Assembly (NCBI GenBank): GCA_037443205.1
Contig: JBBIOU010000019.1
Span: 1 to 64,000 of the forward strand
Length of the DNA stretch: 64,000 nt
DNA from: JBBIOU01 sp037443205
GTDB taxonomy: Bacteria > Bacteroidota > Bacteroidia > Flavobacteriales_D > UBA2798
Direction of reading: 5' to 3'
Below the pieces are notes generated by a model. The model made no database searches and was not told the DNA's origin. It saw nothing but the letters and a program-made list of their open reading frames with translations. The position numbers were made by a program, and so were the translations under genes. How positions within the stretch are numbered: the first letter of the stretch is position 1; each line of letters opens with the position of its first letter. Shown piece after piece: positions 36,808 to 45,306 of the stretch.

Positions 36808-37818
36808 TTATTTTGCTTCAACTGTGTTTTCTGCATTTACTATGTCTTTTGGGCGAGCGTGTGCAAAAGGTGCTTGGGGAGTAATTCCTAAAATATCAAA
36901 CAATATTTTATCTTCGTTAAAATCGGGGTTAGGAGTTGTAAGCAGTTTATCACCCGCAAAAATGCTGCCCGCACCGGCTATGAAACAGAGTGCCTGCCCT
37001 TCCTGGCTCATTTGGGTTCTTCCTGCCGACAAACGTACTACAGTTTTAGGCATTACCAAACGGGTTGTTGCTATCATGCGTACCATTTCCCAAATAGAAA
37101 CCGGTTTTTGTTGTTCCAATGGTGTTCCTTCTACCGCAACTAATGCGTTAATTGGTACCGAATGCGGATGTTCGGGTAAGTTAGCCAACGTAACCAACAT
37201 ACCGGCTCTATCTTCTAACGATTCGCCCATACCGATAATACCGCCCGAACACACGGTTAAACCTGCTTTACGCACGTTTTTCAAAGTATTTAAACGTTCC
37301 TGATAGGTACGGGTAGAAATAATATCGTCATAAAACTCCTCTGAAGTATCTAAGTTATGGTTGTAGGCATAAAGTCCTGCATCGGCTAATTTATTTGCTT
37401 GTTCTTGAGTAAGCATGCCCAGCGTACAACATACCTCCATATTTAGAGCATTAACTTGTTTAACCATCTCTAATACCTTATCAAAATCTTTATTATCGCG
37501 CACATTGCGCCAGGCTGCACCCATACATACGCGCGATGCTCCGTTGGCTTTGGCATTAGAAGCCAATTCTACTACTTCTTCTACCTCCATCAGTTTGTGC
37601 ACTTTTACTTTGGTGTTATATCTTGCTGCTTGCGGACAGTAAGCACAATCTTCAGGGCAACCACCGGTTTTTATGGATATGAGCGAACTAACTTGTACTT
37701 CTTGCGGGTTGTGGTATTTACGATGCATGGTTGCTGCTTCATAAATCAAATTAATTAATGGCCGGTTATATATTTCAACTACCTCTTCTTGAGTCCAGTT
37801 GTGTCGGATTTCGTTCAT
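36808..37818 (-). CDS. bioB: Biotin synthase
   Basis: 336 aa from the ATG at 37818 (MNEIRHNWTQEEVVEIYNRP). A longer frame from 37911 adds 31 unlikely residues, and a -7 box lies inside that extension, so it is rejected. A radical-SAM enzyme inserting sulfur into dethiobiotin. The SAM-cluster motif is CPEDCAYC (Cys54, Cys58, Cys61), with VCMGAAWRN, VCCTLGM, NHNLDTSEEFY and CSGGIIGMGES following as in the family. First gene of bioBFD; bioA, bioC and bioH are not in the window. Confidence 0.97.
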   Translation of the reverse strand: MNEIRHNWTQEEVVEIYNRPLINLIYEAATMHRKYHNPQEVQVSSLISIKTGGCPEDCAYCPQAARYNTKVKVHKLMEVEEVVELASNAKANGASRVCMGAAWRNVRDNKDFDKVLEMVKQVNALNMEVCCTLGMLTQEQANKLADAGLYAYNHNLDTSEEFYDDIISTRTYQERLNTLKNVRKAGLTVCSGGIIGMGESLEDRAGMLVTLANLPEHPHSVPINALVAVEGTPLEQQKPVSIWEMVRMIATTRLVMPKTVVRLSAGRTQMSQEGQALCFIAGAGSIFAGDKLLTTPNPDFNEDKILFDILGITPQAPFAHARPKDIVNAENTVEAK

Positions 37819-37839
37819 CTTAATATACTTTTTATTGAA

Positions 37840-37847
37840 CAAATGTA
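37840..37847 (-). promoter_or_regulatory. Candidate -7 box for bioB
   Basis: TACATTTG on the minus strand (perfect TAnnTTTG), 21 bp before the chosen ATG. It supports the shorter start. No clear -33 element. Confidence 0.45.
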
Positions 37848-37876
37848 AACAAATATGCTTGTTCATATACATTTTA

Positions 37877-37888
37877 GTTGAATTCAAC
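37877..37888. promoter_or_regulatory. Palindrome GTTGAATTCAAC upstream of bioB
   Basis: A perfect 12-bp palindrome about 30 bp upstream of the bioB -7 box, in an operator-like place. It does not match the classical BirA operator, and no regulator gene is nearby. Confidence 0.3.
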
Positions 37889-38273
37889 TTTTGCGATGTT
37901 GAGTCTATCACAGGCCATTTTTAAATCATTTTTCAATAAAAAAACCCCCTTAGACGTGATAAAATTAGCGTATTTGTATAGTTAATATACAGCCTTTAAT
38001 ATGACTTTTGCGCAAGCTTAGACTTGTATAAAAATGCAATATTTTGTTGTGAAAACTGTTTTGCAGACAATCTAAAGTTTTTATCTTAGTAGCAAGAAAG
38101 CAAAAACGCTCACGATAAACGTGGGCGTTGCTTTAGCTTGTTTGCAAGGTTTCCAAAAACCTCTACTTCAAGTTCATTGCAATTAGCCCATGTGTTTTTT
38201 TAAAAAATGCGTGGTTTTAAATAAACAGAAGTTAAACTAAAAACCAGGAAGTATCAAAAACAAAAAAACCGCA

Positions 38274-40859
38274 TTGCCACCGGATATACATGCCCGAATA
38301 AGTGAAGCAAGCAAATTATTTGCTTTATTATTGATTTTCTTTGTCTTTGCTAATTTTACTAAGGCGCAAGCACCCATCAACAATACTTGCAATACGGCTA
38401 TTACTATAAGTAATATGCCTGCCAATGATTGGGATACAGCAACCTTTGCTGCCACTGGCAATTTAATTTGGTTTACATTTACTACGGGTATTGCAACGGA
38501 TAGCATTGTTTTTAAACTCGATACGAACATTACCAATCCTGCTCACATACACAAAATAGTATTGTTTGATGATTGCAATAACCTAAGCGTTTTGAAGTTA
38601 GGTGCTGGACTTGTTTTAACGGCAAACGTAAATGCCAATACCAATTACGTTATTGCTGTTGAGCGGGCTCAAGGCGTATGTGGCAGAGCATTCTGCCAAC
38701 AGGTAGAGGCCTCTTTTCGTTATAATCTGGAAGAAAGAAAACAAGAAGATTGTGTAGGCTTTACTTTTAATGGAACTTTTATACCACTGGTTATAGTTAA
38801 TCCCGGTTACGTAGCCGGTTTATATATAAACAATATAGTTTACTTACCCGACAACTGCTCCCCATTATGTTTTAGCGATTGTGATTTTTTTCTTATTCCT
38901 CCTGTTTGGTTAAACGACTGGACCTTTACTCTTACCGGACCCAATACCAATATCAGTGGCTCGGGCTTTTCTGCAGGAGGCGGTTGTTTTAATCTAGCTG
39001 TTGGTACCTATACATTTACTGCAACATCCACAGTAATGTATCCGGGTGTATATACATCAACCATTGTCATTTTACCCCCTCAAACTTTTCCGCCTGTAAC
39101 ACCCAATTTTAACAATGCACCATATTGCAGCGCAGCAGATATGGTTGCCAACACTACTTTTAATAATTTGGCTTATTACCACAATATGTTTTATAACATT
39201 GTTTCTAACAATCAAACTTTGGCAGGCTCACCTAATATTAATGATTTGTCGTTTGTAGATTTATGCCAAGGAACCTATTCTTTACAAATTGTAGCTACTG
39301 ATTATTGCGATAACACGTATTCATGGCAATACCCGTTTGTTATAAATTACGGTGTTGCATTTGATGCCCAGATGCAAAATTGCTTAAGCGTAAATATTAC
39401 CAATATTACACAATGCCCCGGCAGCATTATTTATTTTGAATGGGATATGGGCGATGGCAATATTATTGCTGCATTTGAGCCCGGCAATTACACCTATGCT
39501 ACCGAAGGCAATTATGTGATTACATTATATGCTTACAATGCAGCCCAAAATTGCCAGCCCGAGCCTATTGTAGTTACTCAACACATTACAGTTACTTATG
39601 GGCAACAGCTTCAAATAACAGGCCCGGAAAATACCTGCTGTGTATTTAATAATAGTTTTAGCATGGTTAATCCAAGTGGTTTTAGTAATTTTCAATGGAC
39701 TGTTCCAAACTTTTTATCGTTTAGCGGACAGGGAAATCCGCAAATAAGTGTTAACTGGCCCAACCAACAGCCCTCTACCCAGCCTTGGGCAATTAGCGTT
39801 ACAGCCACCGGAGCAGGCAATTGTGAGCTATCGGCTACTTTTTATGTAGAACCCTGCTGCTACAATTGCGAAATTCTGGAAAGCATGCCTCTGCCTTTTA
39901 ACAACAAAAAGATAGAAACCGATTTTTGTTCGGCATCCTACATCAGTCAGCTTACCGATATTAACGGCAATCCCCTTCCGCAGGTAGGCGGTGTTATTAC
40001 CCTGAGCAGCAATACGGGTTATTTCCCTAATCAGCAAATCATAATAAATAACGACCTTTACATAGACCAAAACACGTTTATGGATGATTTGAAGCTCATA
40101 AAAATTGCACCGGGCAAAAAAATTGTGGTGATGCCCGGAGTAACTTTTACTGCCAACCAGTGCGAAATGAGTTATACCTGCCGCAAAATGTGGAAGGGTG
40201 TAGAAATAATGGATAATACCGCCACCTTTATCTGTTCGCAAACTACCATCAGCCATGCTGAGCATGCCATAGAATCGTTTAATGGCGGGGTATATAAAGT
40301 TATTCTGGAATCGAAATTAGAAAACTGCTACAAAGGCATTGTGGTAAACCCTTATAATGGCAACCACCAGGGCGAGGTTTGGCAAAGCTTTATACAAATG
40401 CAAAACCCCAATAACACCTTAATTTGTCCGTATTTAGATAAGGTAACCCACACGGGCATAGAAATTACAGACGTAGCCAATATACAAGTAGGTATAGACA
40501 ATGCCGCTGCCAACAAAAACACCATCAGAAGAATACAAAGAGGCATTACCTCATACCGCAGCAACTTAACGGTTTATAACAACGAGTTTACCAATATAAA
40601 TGACCCCAATGGCATGATATGCTTTATTAAATGCCCTTGCCAGATTGGTACTGCCGTGTGCGCCTACAGCGATGGTTTTACTTATAGCAGCCTGAACATA
40701 GGCGGCACACAAGCCAACCAGCAAAATAGAGTGCGCATAGCCAACATTGGGGTGCATGTAAGCAACAATGTAGATGCCAACATCGTTAATAACGAAGTAC
40801 GGGATATTGATATGGAAGGTATAAAAATTGATTTTAACTGGGGCGCAACGTGCTGGTAG
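38274..40859 (+). CDS. N-terminal part of a frameshift-split beta-helix T9SS protein
   Basis: 861 codons from a TTG (no ATG lies between the upstream stop and here). A signal peptide (LFALLLIFFVFANFTKAQ) precedes beta-rich domains, including a PKD domain (YFEWDMGDGNIIAAFEPGNY, about 385-430), and from about residue 600 a right-handed beta-helix region (GVEIMDNTATFICSQTTISH). It stops abruptly at GATCW with no sorting domain. The beta-helix pattern resumes at once in another frame (40850 onward). A single missing base, for example in the GGGG run at 40840-40843 or the AAAAA just before, would explain the shift exactly. It could be a sequencing error, a pseudogene or, less likely, programmed frameshifting. 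Confidence 0.8.
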   Translation: MPPDIHARISEASKLFALLLIFFVFANFTKAQAPINNTCNTAITISNMPANDWDTATFAATGNLIWFTFTTGIATDSIVFKLDTNITNPAHIHKIVLFDDCNNLSVLKLGAGLVLTANVNANTNYVIAVERAQGVCGRAFCQQVEASFRYNLEERKQEDCVGFTFNGTFIPLVIVNPGYVAGLYINNIVYLPDNCSPLCFSDCDFFLIPPVWLNDWTFTLTGPNTNISGSGFSAGGGCFNLAVGTYTFTATSTVMYPGVYTSTIVILPPQTFPPVTPNFNNAPYCSAADMVANTTFNNLAYYHNMFYNIVSNNQTLAGSPNINDLSFVDLCQGTYSLQIVATDYCDNTYSWQYPFVINYGVAFDAQMQNCLSVNITNITQCPGSIIYFEWDMGDGNIIAAFEPGNYTYATEGNYVITLYAYNAAQNCQPEPIVVTQHITVTYGQQLQITGPENTCCVFNNSFSMVNPSGFSNFQWTVPNFLSFSGQGNPQISVNWPNQQPSTQPWAISVTATGAGNCELSATFYVEPCCYNCEILESMPLPFNNKKIETDFCSASYISQLTDINGNPLPQVGGVITLSSNTGYFPNQQIIINNDLYIDQNTFMDDLKLIKIAPGKKIVVMPGVTFTANQCEMSYTCRKMWKGVEIMDNTATFICSQTTISHAEHAIESFNGGVYKVILESKLENCYKGIVVNPYNGNHQGEVWQSFIQMQNPNNTLICPYLDKVTHTGIEITDVANIQVGIDNAAANKNTIRRIQRGITSYRSNLTVYNNEFTNINDPNGMICFIKCPCQIGTAVCAYSDGFTYSSLNIGGTQANQQNRVRIANIGVHVSNNVDANIVNNEVRDIDMEGIKIDFNWGATCW

Positions 40860-42445
40860 AGCAAAATACCATAAGCGATGCCAATATTGGGCTTTATGGT
40901 TTTAGCAACCGCCAAAGCACCATTGAGGTGCGCAACAATGTGTTTAACTTTGGTTTGCAGGCCTTCCCGCCAAGCAATGTGGTTAGCAATACGGCCATCT
41001 TTTTTGATAACCCGGTGGGCTACCCACAAAACCTGATTATTAACGATAACCAAATTAACCGTTTTAAAACGGGTGTATTTCTGCGTTTGGTAAACAGCAA
41101 TATAGTTTATCCTAACCACACGGTAGCCATCAATCAAAACCTTATTAATCTGGGCAACGTAACCAACAATACTAGTGTAAACCACTATGGTGTGCGCTTA
41201 GAAACATGCAGCAACATAGAAGTAAACAGCAACGATATTAAACGCACAGGCGCCAACCCCATCAGCAGCAGCGTGCCTTATTTGCGCGGCATTAGCCTTA
41301 CGCGCAGCAACGGCTGCTACATAGTGCAAAACACCATTGATAAAATGGGTGCGGGTATTTATGCCAGCGGCACTTGCAGCAACAGTATTTTAAGCTGCAA
41401 CGATTTAAAACGCAGATTTAATTCTTTCTTTTTTAATAATGCTGTTATTGGCGACCAGGAACCTGCAAACACAGCCAATGGTAATAAATATACCAACAAC
41501 TTGGGGCAATACTACATTGATGGTAATATTATCGCTAACCCTTTACCTAACTGGCGTTATAGAGCTATTGGTAATGAGAATATACCACCAGTTGCAATAA
41601 GCTCTTTTACTGTGAATGGTATTTTAATGCCTGCCAATGCAGCTACCAATTGCCCCTACCCTGCGGTATTATTATTGCCGCCCATAGACAGAAGAGAAAA
41701 CGAATTTGGGGATATAGTGCGCAACCAACGTAATTTTAGCGATTTTGCCAATGCATTTAATTTTAACGAAAAGCAAATGGCATACAAACATTTTCGCAAC
41801 AACAATGCTGATTTGAATTTAGGTTGCACAGACGACACGCTTTTTGCCGATTTTTATGCAAACTTTAGTAATGCATGCATCGGTAAAATTGAAAATGCAA
41901 GCGATGCTATATGCATGGGAAATATGAACTTAGCGGGGAGCATACTAAGCAGCATAAGCCCCCAATGTAATATGGAGCAAAACCTGAAAGAAGTAATGAA
42001 TATTTATTTACAGTTTTATCAAACAGGCAATATAGACAGCACCGGAATCAGCCTGCTTGAAACGCTTGCAATGGGCAATAGTACTTTAGACGGAGAAGCA
42101 GTATCTATGGCACGAGCTATATTAAAATGGGAGGTAGAAGACGTTTTCCCCGGAGAGCGCTATGCATCTGATAATAATTTTGAGGAAGAAATTGCTGAAG
42201 ATGAGCTAAGAGTTTTAGTTTATCCTAATCCTGCAAACGAAATAATACATATATCCATAAATGCCGATGTAGAAAACATGCAGGTATATTTGTTGGGCAT
42301 ACAAGGTAAGCTATTGCAGCAAGTACAGGTATTTAGTAACTTCACTCAACTTGATGTAAGCAGTTTGCCAGCAGGCATGTATTATGTAAAAATTGTAGTA
42401 AACCAAGATATTAGTATAAACAAAAAAATAAGTATTATTAAATAG
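40850..42445 (+). CDS. C-terminal part of the frameshift-split beta-helix T9SS protein
   Basis: 531 codons; the nominal GTG start is probably not a real initiation site. It has no signal peptide. It begins in mid beta-helix (LVEQNTISDANIGLYGFSNR) with NxI/V-N repeats to about residue 200, then a helical segment (AVSMARAILKWEVEDVFPGE, about 420), and finishes with a T9SS type A sorting domain (LVYPNPANEIIHISI ... KKISIIK). Together with 38274-40859 it makes one protein of about 1390 aa with both export signals. The stop codon shares one base with the next gene's GTG. Confidence 0.8.
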   Translation: MLVEQNTISDANIGLYGFSNRQSTIEVRNNVFNFGLQAFPPSNVVSNTAIFFDNPVGYPQNLIINDNQINRFKTGVFLRLVNSNIVYPNHTVAINQNLINLGNVTNNTSVNHYGVRLETCSNIEVNSNDIKRTGANPISSSVPYLRGISLTRSNGCYIVQNTIDKMGAGIYASGTCSNSILSCNDLKRRFNSFFFNNAVIGDQEPANTANGNKYTNNLGQYYIDGNIIANPLPNWRYRAIGNENIPPVAISSFTVNGILMPANAATNCPYPAVLLLPPIDRRENEFGDIVRNQRNFSDFANAFNFNEKQMAYKHFRNNNADLNLGCTDDTLFADFYANFSNACIGKIENASDAICMGNMNLAGSILSSISPQCNMEQNLKEVMNIYLQFYQTGNIDSTGISLLETLAMGNSTLDGEAVSMARAILKWEVEDVFPGERYASDNNFEEEIAEDELRVLVYPNPANEIIHISINADVENMQVYLLGIQGKLLQQVQVFSNFTQLDVSSLPAGMYYVKIVVNQDISINKKISIIK

Positions 42446-43524
42446 TGTACATAAAAAAGCAAATAGTATTGGTACTGGCGTTGTTGTGTAATATTTTTTC
42501 AGACACTGCCGGTACGCTTTTTGCGCAAACAAACCTGGTGCTGAATCCAAGTTTTGAAGATTATACTTTGTGTCCGGATTATATTGGGCAAATTTGTAGA
42601 GCCAATCATTGGTTCCAGCCTAATTACAGACCAAGTAATCCTTACATTAATGTTTGCGATTATTCAAGTGTGGAGTATTTTAACAGTTGTTTCAGTAATT
42701 TAAACGGATTAAATGTACCTAATAATTATTGGGGTTATCAAAATGCTAATAACGGTTATGCTTATGCTGGAATATACTCAGGAACTTTTTACGACACTTT
42801 ACCAAATTTAAATAAAAACTCTAGAGAATATATAGAAGGGACATTATCAGAAACTCTAAGGGAAGGAAAAAAGTATTGTTTTGAGTTTTATATATCATTA
42901 GCTAATAAGTCAAAAAACGCAACTGACAGAATAAGCATTTATTTTAATGCAGACAGCATAAAAGCCTTTCAAGGTAATTGGCATACTTGTATAACACATC
43001 TTTTACCCATAAGCCCCTATTATGAAACTCCTGAAGGTTTTTTTTGGACAGATACGGTAAACTGGATGCGTGTGAGTGGAGATTTTATTGCACAAGGAGG
43101 TGAAAGATTTTTTATAATTGGATGTTTTAGAGATAGCCTGGAAGCAAATTATACAGTTGTTAATGATACTGCTAGTTTAGCTTATCGAGGCGCCTACTAC
43201 TACATAGACGATGTAGCAGTATGGTACTGCGATGAGGATGAGAGCGTGAGTGAAGATTTATTTGTGCCCAATGCCTTTAGCCCCAATGGCGATGGTAATA
43301 ATGATACTTTAAAAGTACTGGGCAAGGGCATAGCCGAGCTAGAATTTGCCATATACAACCGCTGGGGCGAGCTTATATTTAAAACTCACGATGCAAAACA
43401 AGGCTGGGATGGTAACTATAAAGGCCAAAAAAGCGAACCCGCTGTGTATGCATATTATGTAAAAGCCCGCATGCGCAATGGTAAGGAGGTATTTAAAAAA
43501 GGAAATGTAACTTTGATTAGATAG
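42445..43524 (+). CDS. T9SS type B sorted protein (NPSFE-type)
   Basis: 359 aa from a GTG overlapping the upstream stop by one base. The signal peptide ends near TLFAQ. The mature N-terminus NLVLNPSFEDYTLCP opens a carbohydrate-binding-like beta-sandwich (with GYAYAGIYSG, REYIEGTLSETL and DRISIYFNADS), often seen in Bacteroidota surface proteins. After the linker CDEDESVSEDLFVPNAFSPNG comes the type B sorting domain (SPNGDGNNDTLKVLGKG ... VFKKGNVTLIR). It appears to be the partner of the preceding beta-helix gene. A decayed paralogue lies at 44186-45201. Confidence 0.88.
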   Translation: MYIKKQIVLVLALLCNIFSDTAGTLFAQTNLVLNPSFEDYTLCPDYIGQICRANHWFQPNYRPSNPYINVCDYSSVEYFNSCFSNLNGLNVPNNYWGYQNANNGYAYAGIYSGTFYDTLPNLNKNSREYIEGTLSETLREGKKYCFEFYISLANKSKNATDRISIYFNADSIKAFQGNWHTCITHLLPISPYYETPEGFFWTDTVNWMRVSGDFIAQGGERFFIIGCFRDSLEANYTVVNDTASLAYRGAYYYIDDVAVWYCDEDESVSEDLFVPNAFSPNGDGNNDTLKVLGKGIAELEFAIYNRWGELIFKTHDAKQGWDGNYKGQKSEPAVYAYYVKARMRNGKEVFKKGNVTLIR

Positions 43525-43573
43525 TGAATAGTAAACAAGATAATACAGTACTTTGAAAATGTTGGTTTAGCGT

Positions 43574-43602
43574 CTTTTCTTTTTTTCCGCAAAAAAGAAA
43601 AG
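43574..43602. repeat. Hairpin cttttc-T6 / A6-gaaaag
   Basis: cttttctttttt pairs with aaaaaagaaaag over 12 bp around a short loop. A purine/pyrimidine-pure stem. It could act as a terminator for the type B gene ending at 43524. Confidence 0.55.
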
Positions 43603-43757
43603 AAGCACTATTTGATAAAATATAAGTAGCGTAGGCATTGACGCAAACACGGGCGTGTGCAGGAGTGAATAAAAACTTTAGCAAAAGCAGATACAATGCT
43701 TTTTGCGTAAAAAAGTTTTTAGAGCGGGCAGAAGTATTTTTGCGTCTTGAATTTTTG

Positions 43758-43783
43758 GTTCTTTTTGTTCAAGCAAAAAGAAC
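43758..43783. repeat. Hairpin gttctttttg / caaaaagaac
   Basis: Perfect 10-bp stem (43758-43767 with 43774-43783), 6-nt loop ttcaag. There is no U tract after it, so it is more repeat-like than terminator-like. Confidence 0.55.
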
Positions 43784-43849
43784 ATAAGAAATAAAAACAT
43801 AAACGCCTGTTTCAACACAAAAGAAAAGTAAGAAATAAACAACAGAACT

Positions 43850-44185
43850 ATGGCGCGAGCTATATTAAAATGGGATATAGAAGATTATTTTGGTATGCAG
43901 CAAAACAGCGCTTATTTTGAAGAGGAAAATACCCGGGCAGAAGATAAATTTATGCAGGTATATCCCAATCCATCCGAAGCAAGTTTCAATGTACTGTTTG
44001 CAGGTAATATGCCCGATGCTTATAGAGTAATAGACGTAACAGGTAAAACGGTTTTGCAAGGAGTGGTTAACAATAGCCTTATGGAATTGGATTTAAGCCA
44101 AATGCCAAGTGGAGTATATTTGCTTATTGCTACTATTAACAATGAAGTATTACACAGCAAACGACTGATAAAAACAAATAAATAA
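43850..44185 (+). pseudogene. Orphan fragment: duplicated T9SS type A C-terminus
   Basis: 111 codons beginning MARAILKWDIEDYFG, which copies the internal MARAILKWEVEDVFPG of the beta-helix protein. Over 28 bases (43848-43875 against 42105-42132) the DNA differs at one position. The rest is a type A sorting domain (MQVYPNPSEASFNVLF ... HSKRLIKTNK). There is no signal peptide, so as it stands it cannot be exported. It is best read as the truncated 3' end of a duplicated beta-helix gene. Confidence 0.8.
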
Positions 44186-45201
44186 TTGAACAGTAAAATA
44201 AAAATACTCATCCTGTCCTTAACCCCTCTCCTTTGGAGAGGGGCAGGGGGTGAGCTTATTGCTCAACCCAATTTAGTTAATAATTATAGTTTTGAAGATA
44301 CTGTTTCTTGTCCTATTGGATTAACAGAAATATGTAAAGTTGAATATTGGTTTCAGCCTGCAAAAACACAATTTCAAAGTGTTTGTCAGCTAAGTAGCAC
44401 TGATGTTTATAATTCTTGTAGCAATTCTACTCCGGTTAATCTAAATGGTTACCAGATGCCAAAAACTTAAAATGCATATATAGGTGTTGGTTTATATATC
44501 GATTCTAATCCAAACTACCGAGAATATATAGAAGGCAGCTTATCAGAGCCATTAATAGCAAATAAAAAATATTGCGTAAGTTTTTTTGTGAGTTTGGCTG
44601 AAATGTCAGACTACAGTACAGACAGAATAGGTTATATTTTACAAATGACAGTTTGTTTAGCAATGGATTAATTTGTATTAACGTTATACCGCATATAGAA
44701 TCGCCCGAAGGAATTTTTTTGGATGATACTTTAAACTGGATGGAGGTAAGCGGAATATACATAGCCCAAGGAGGAGAACGATTTATTACCATAGGCAATT
44801 TTAGAGATGGTATAGCAACAAATTTACAGGCAACCAATTTTGGTATAGGTCAAGAAACTGTTTATTACTACCTAGATGATGTTAGTGTATGGTATTGCGA
44901 TGAGGATGAGAGCGTGAGCGAAGACCTTTTTGTACCCAATGCCTTTAGCCCCAATGGAGATGGCTTAAACGATTATTTTGTAATACAAGGCATAGAACAA
45001 TACCCCGATAACGAGCTGTATATATACAACCGCTGGGGCGAGTTAGTATATTATAAATCAAAGTACGATAACAGCTTTACAGGCGAGAGTAATACCCAAA
45101 CACTTTTTGGTAAAACCCTAACAGAAGGCACGTATTTTTATGTTTTTAGAACAGGAAAAGAAAACAAGAGCTATAGCGGTTTTTTAGAGTTGGGAAGATA
45201 G
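44186..45201 (+). pseudogene. Decayed second copy of the NPSFE type B sorted protein
   Basis: Homologous along its length to 42445-43524 (NLVNNYSFEDTVSCP, REYIEGSLSEPL, AQGGERFITIGNFRDG, CDEDESVSEDLFVPNAFSPNG, then a type B sorting domain ending SGFLELGR). Two lesions are visible: an in-frame TAA at 44468-44470 (after GYQMPKT, where coding sense resumes as NAYIGVG in the same frame), and a 1-base loss near 44630 (DRI, then LYFTNDS in the next frame). The signal-peptide region also contains an inserted-looking palindrome (44219-44255). The initiation codon would be TTG. Confidence 0.85.
44219..44255. repeat. GC-rich palindromic repeat inside the signal-peptide coding region
   Basis: cccctctcc (44223-44231)/ggagagggg (44235-44243), a perfect 9-bp stem with a ttt loop, followed by caggggg. 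In frame it encodes LTPLLWRGAGGE between the hydrophobic start and the mature NLV. The sister gene lacks it. Similar palindromes are widely scattered in Bacteroidota and cyanobacterial genomes (recollection, not a search). Confidence 0.7.
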
Positions 45202-45306
45202 TTTGTTTTGCTTTCTTTTGTCTTGAAAAAAAATTCAAATTGCAAATAATTTTCTGCGCGCTCTAAAAACTACTTTATCCTAAAGTATTATAATGACTTT
45301 GGGGCT

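Larger units (their letters stand above)
37819..38273. other. Divergent intergenic region bioB / beta-helix gene
   Basis: Holds the bioB -7 box (37840-37847), a 12-bp palindrome (37877-37888) and a hairpin aacgctcacg/cgtgggcgtt (within 38097-38134, one G-T pair) flanked by aaagc/gcttt. The rest shows nothing I can name. Confidence 0.55.
43525..43849. other. Gene-free spacer with two perfect hairpins
   Basis: No coding potential. It separates the intact module from its degraded copy and carries two AT-rich hairpins, listed separately. The surrounding words (ggttctttttg, aagaacataagaaa) look like a dispersed Bacteroidota intergenic repeat; this is inference. Confidence 0.5.

Noticed and set aside
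37834..37866. gaacaa-N16-ttgttc as a BirA operator upstream of bioB
   Set aside because: Spacing is similar, but the half-sites do not match the TTGTnAACC/GGTTnACAA pattern.
37819..37911. 31-residue N-terminal extension of bioB
   Set aside because: It contains a perfect -7 box and no BioB-like residues; the family begins at MNEIRHNW.
38097..38134. Hairpin aacgctcacg/cgtgggcgtt as a terminator
   Set aside because: No gene ends just before it on either strand and no U tract follows; kept only as a note in the intergenic entry.
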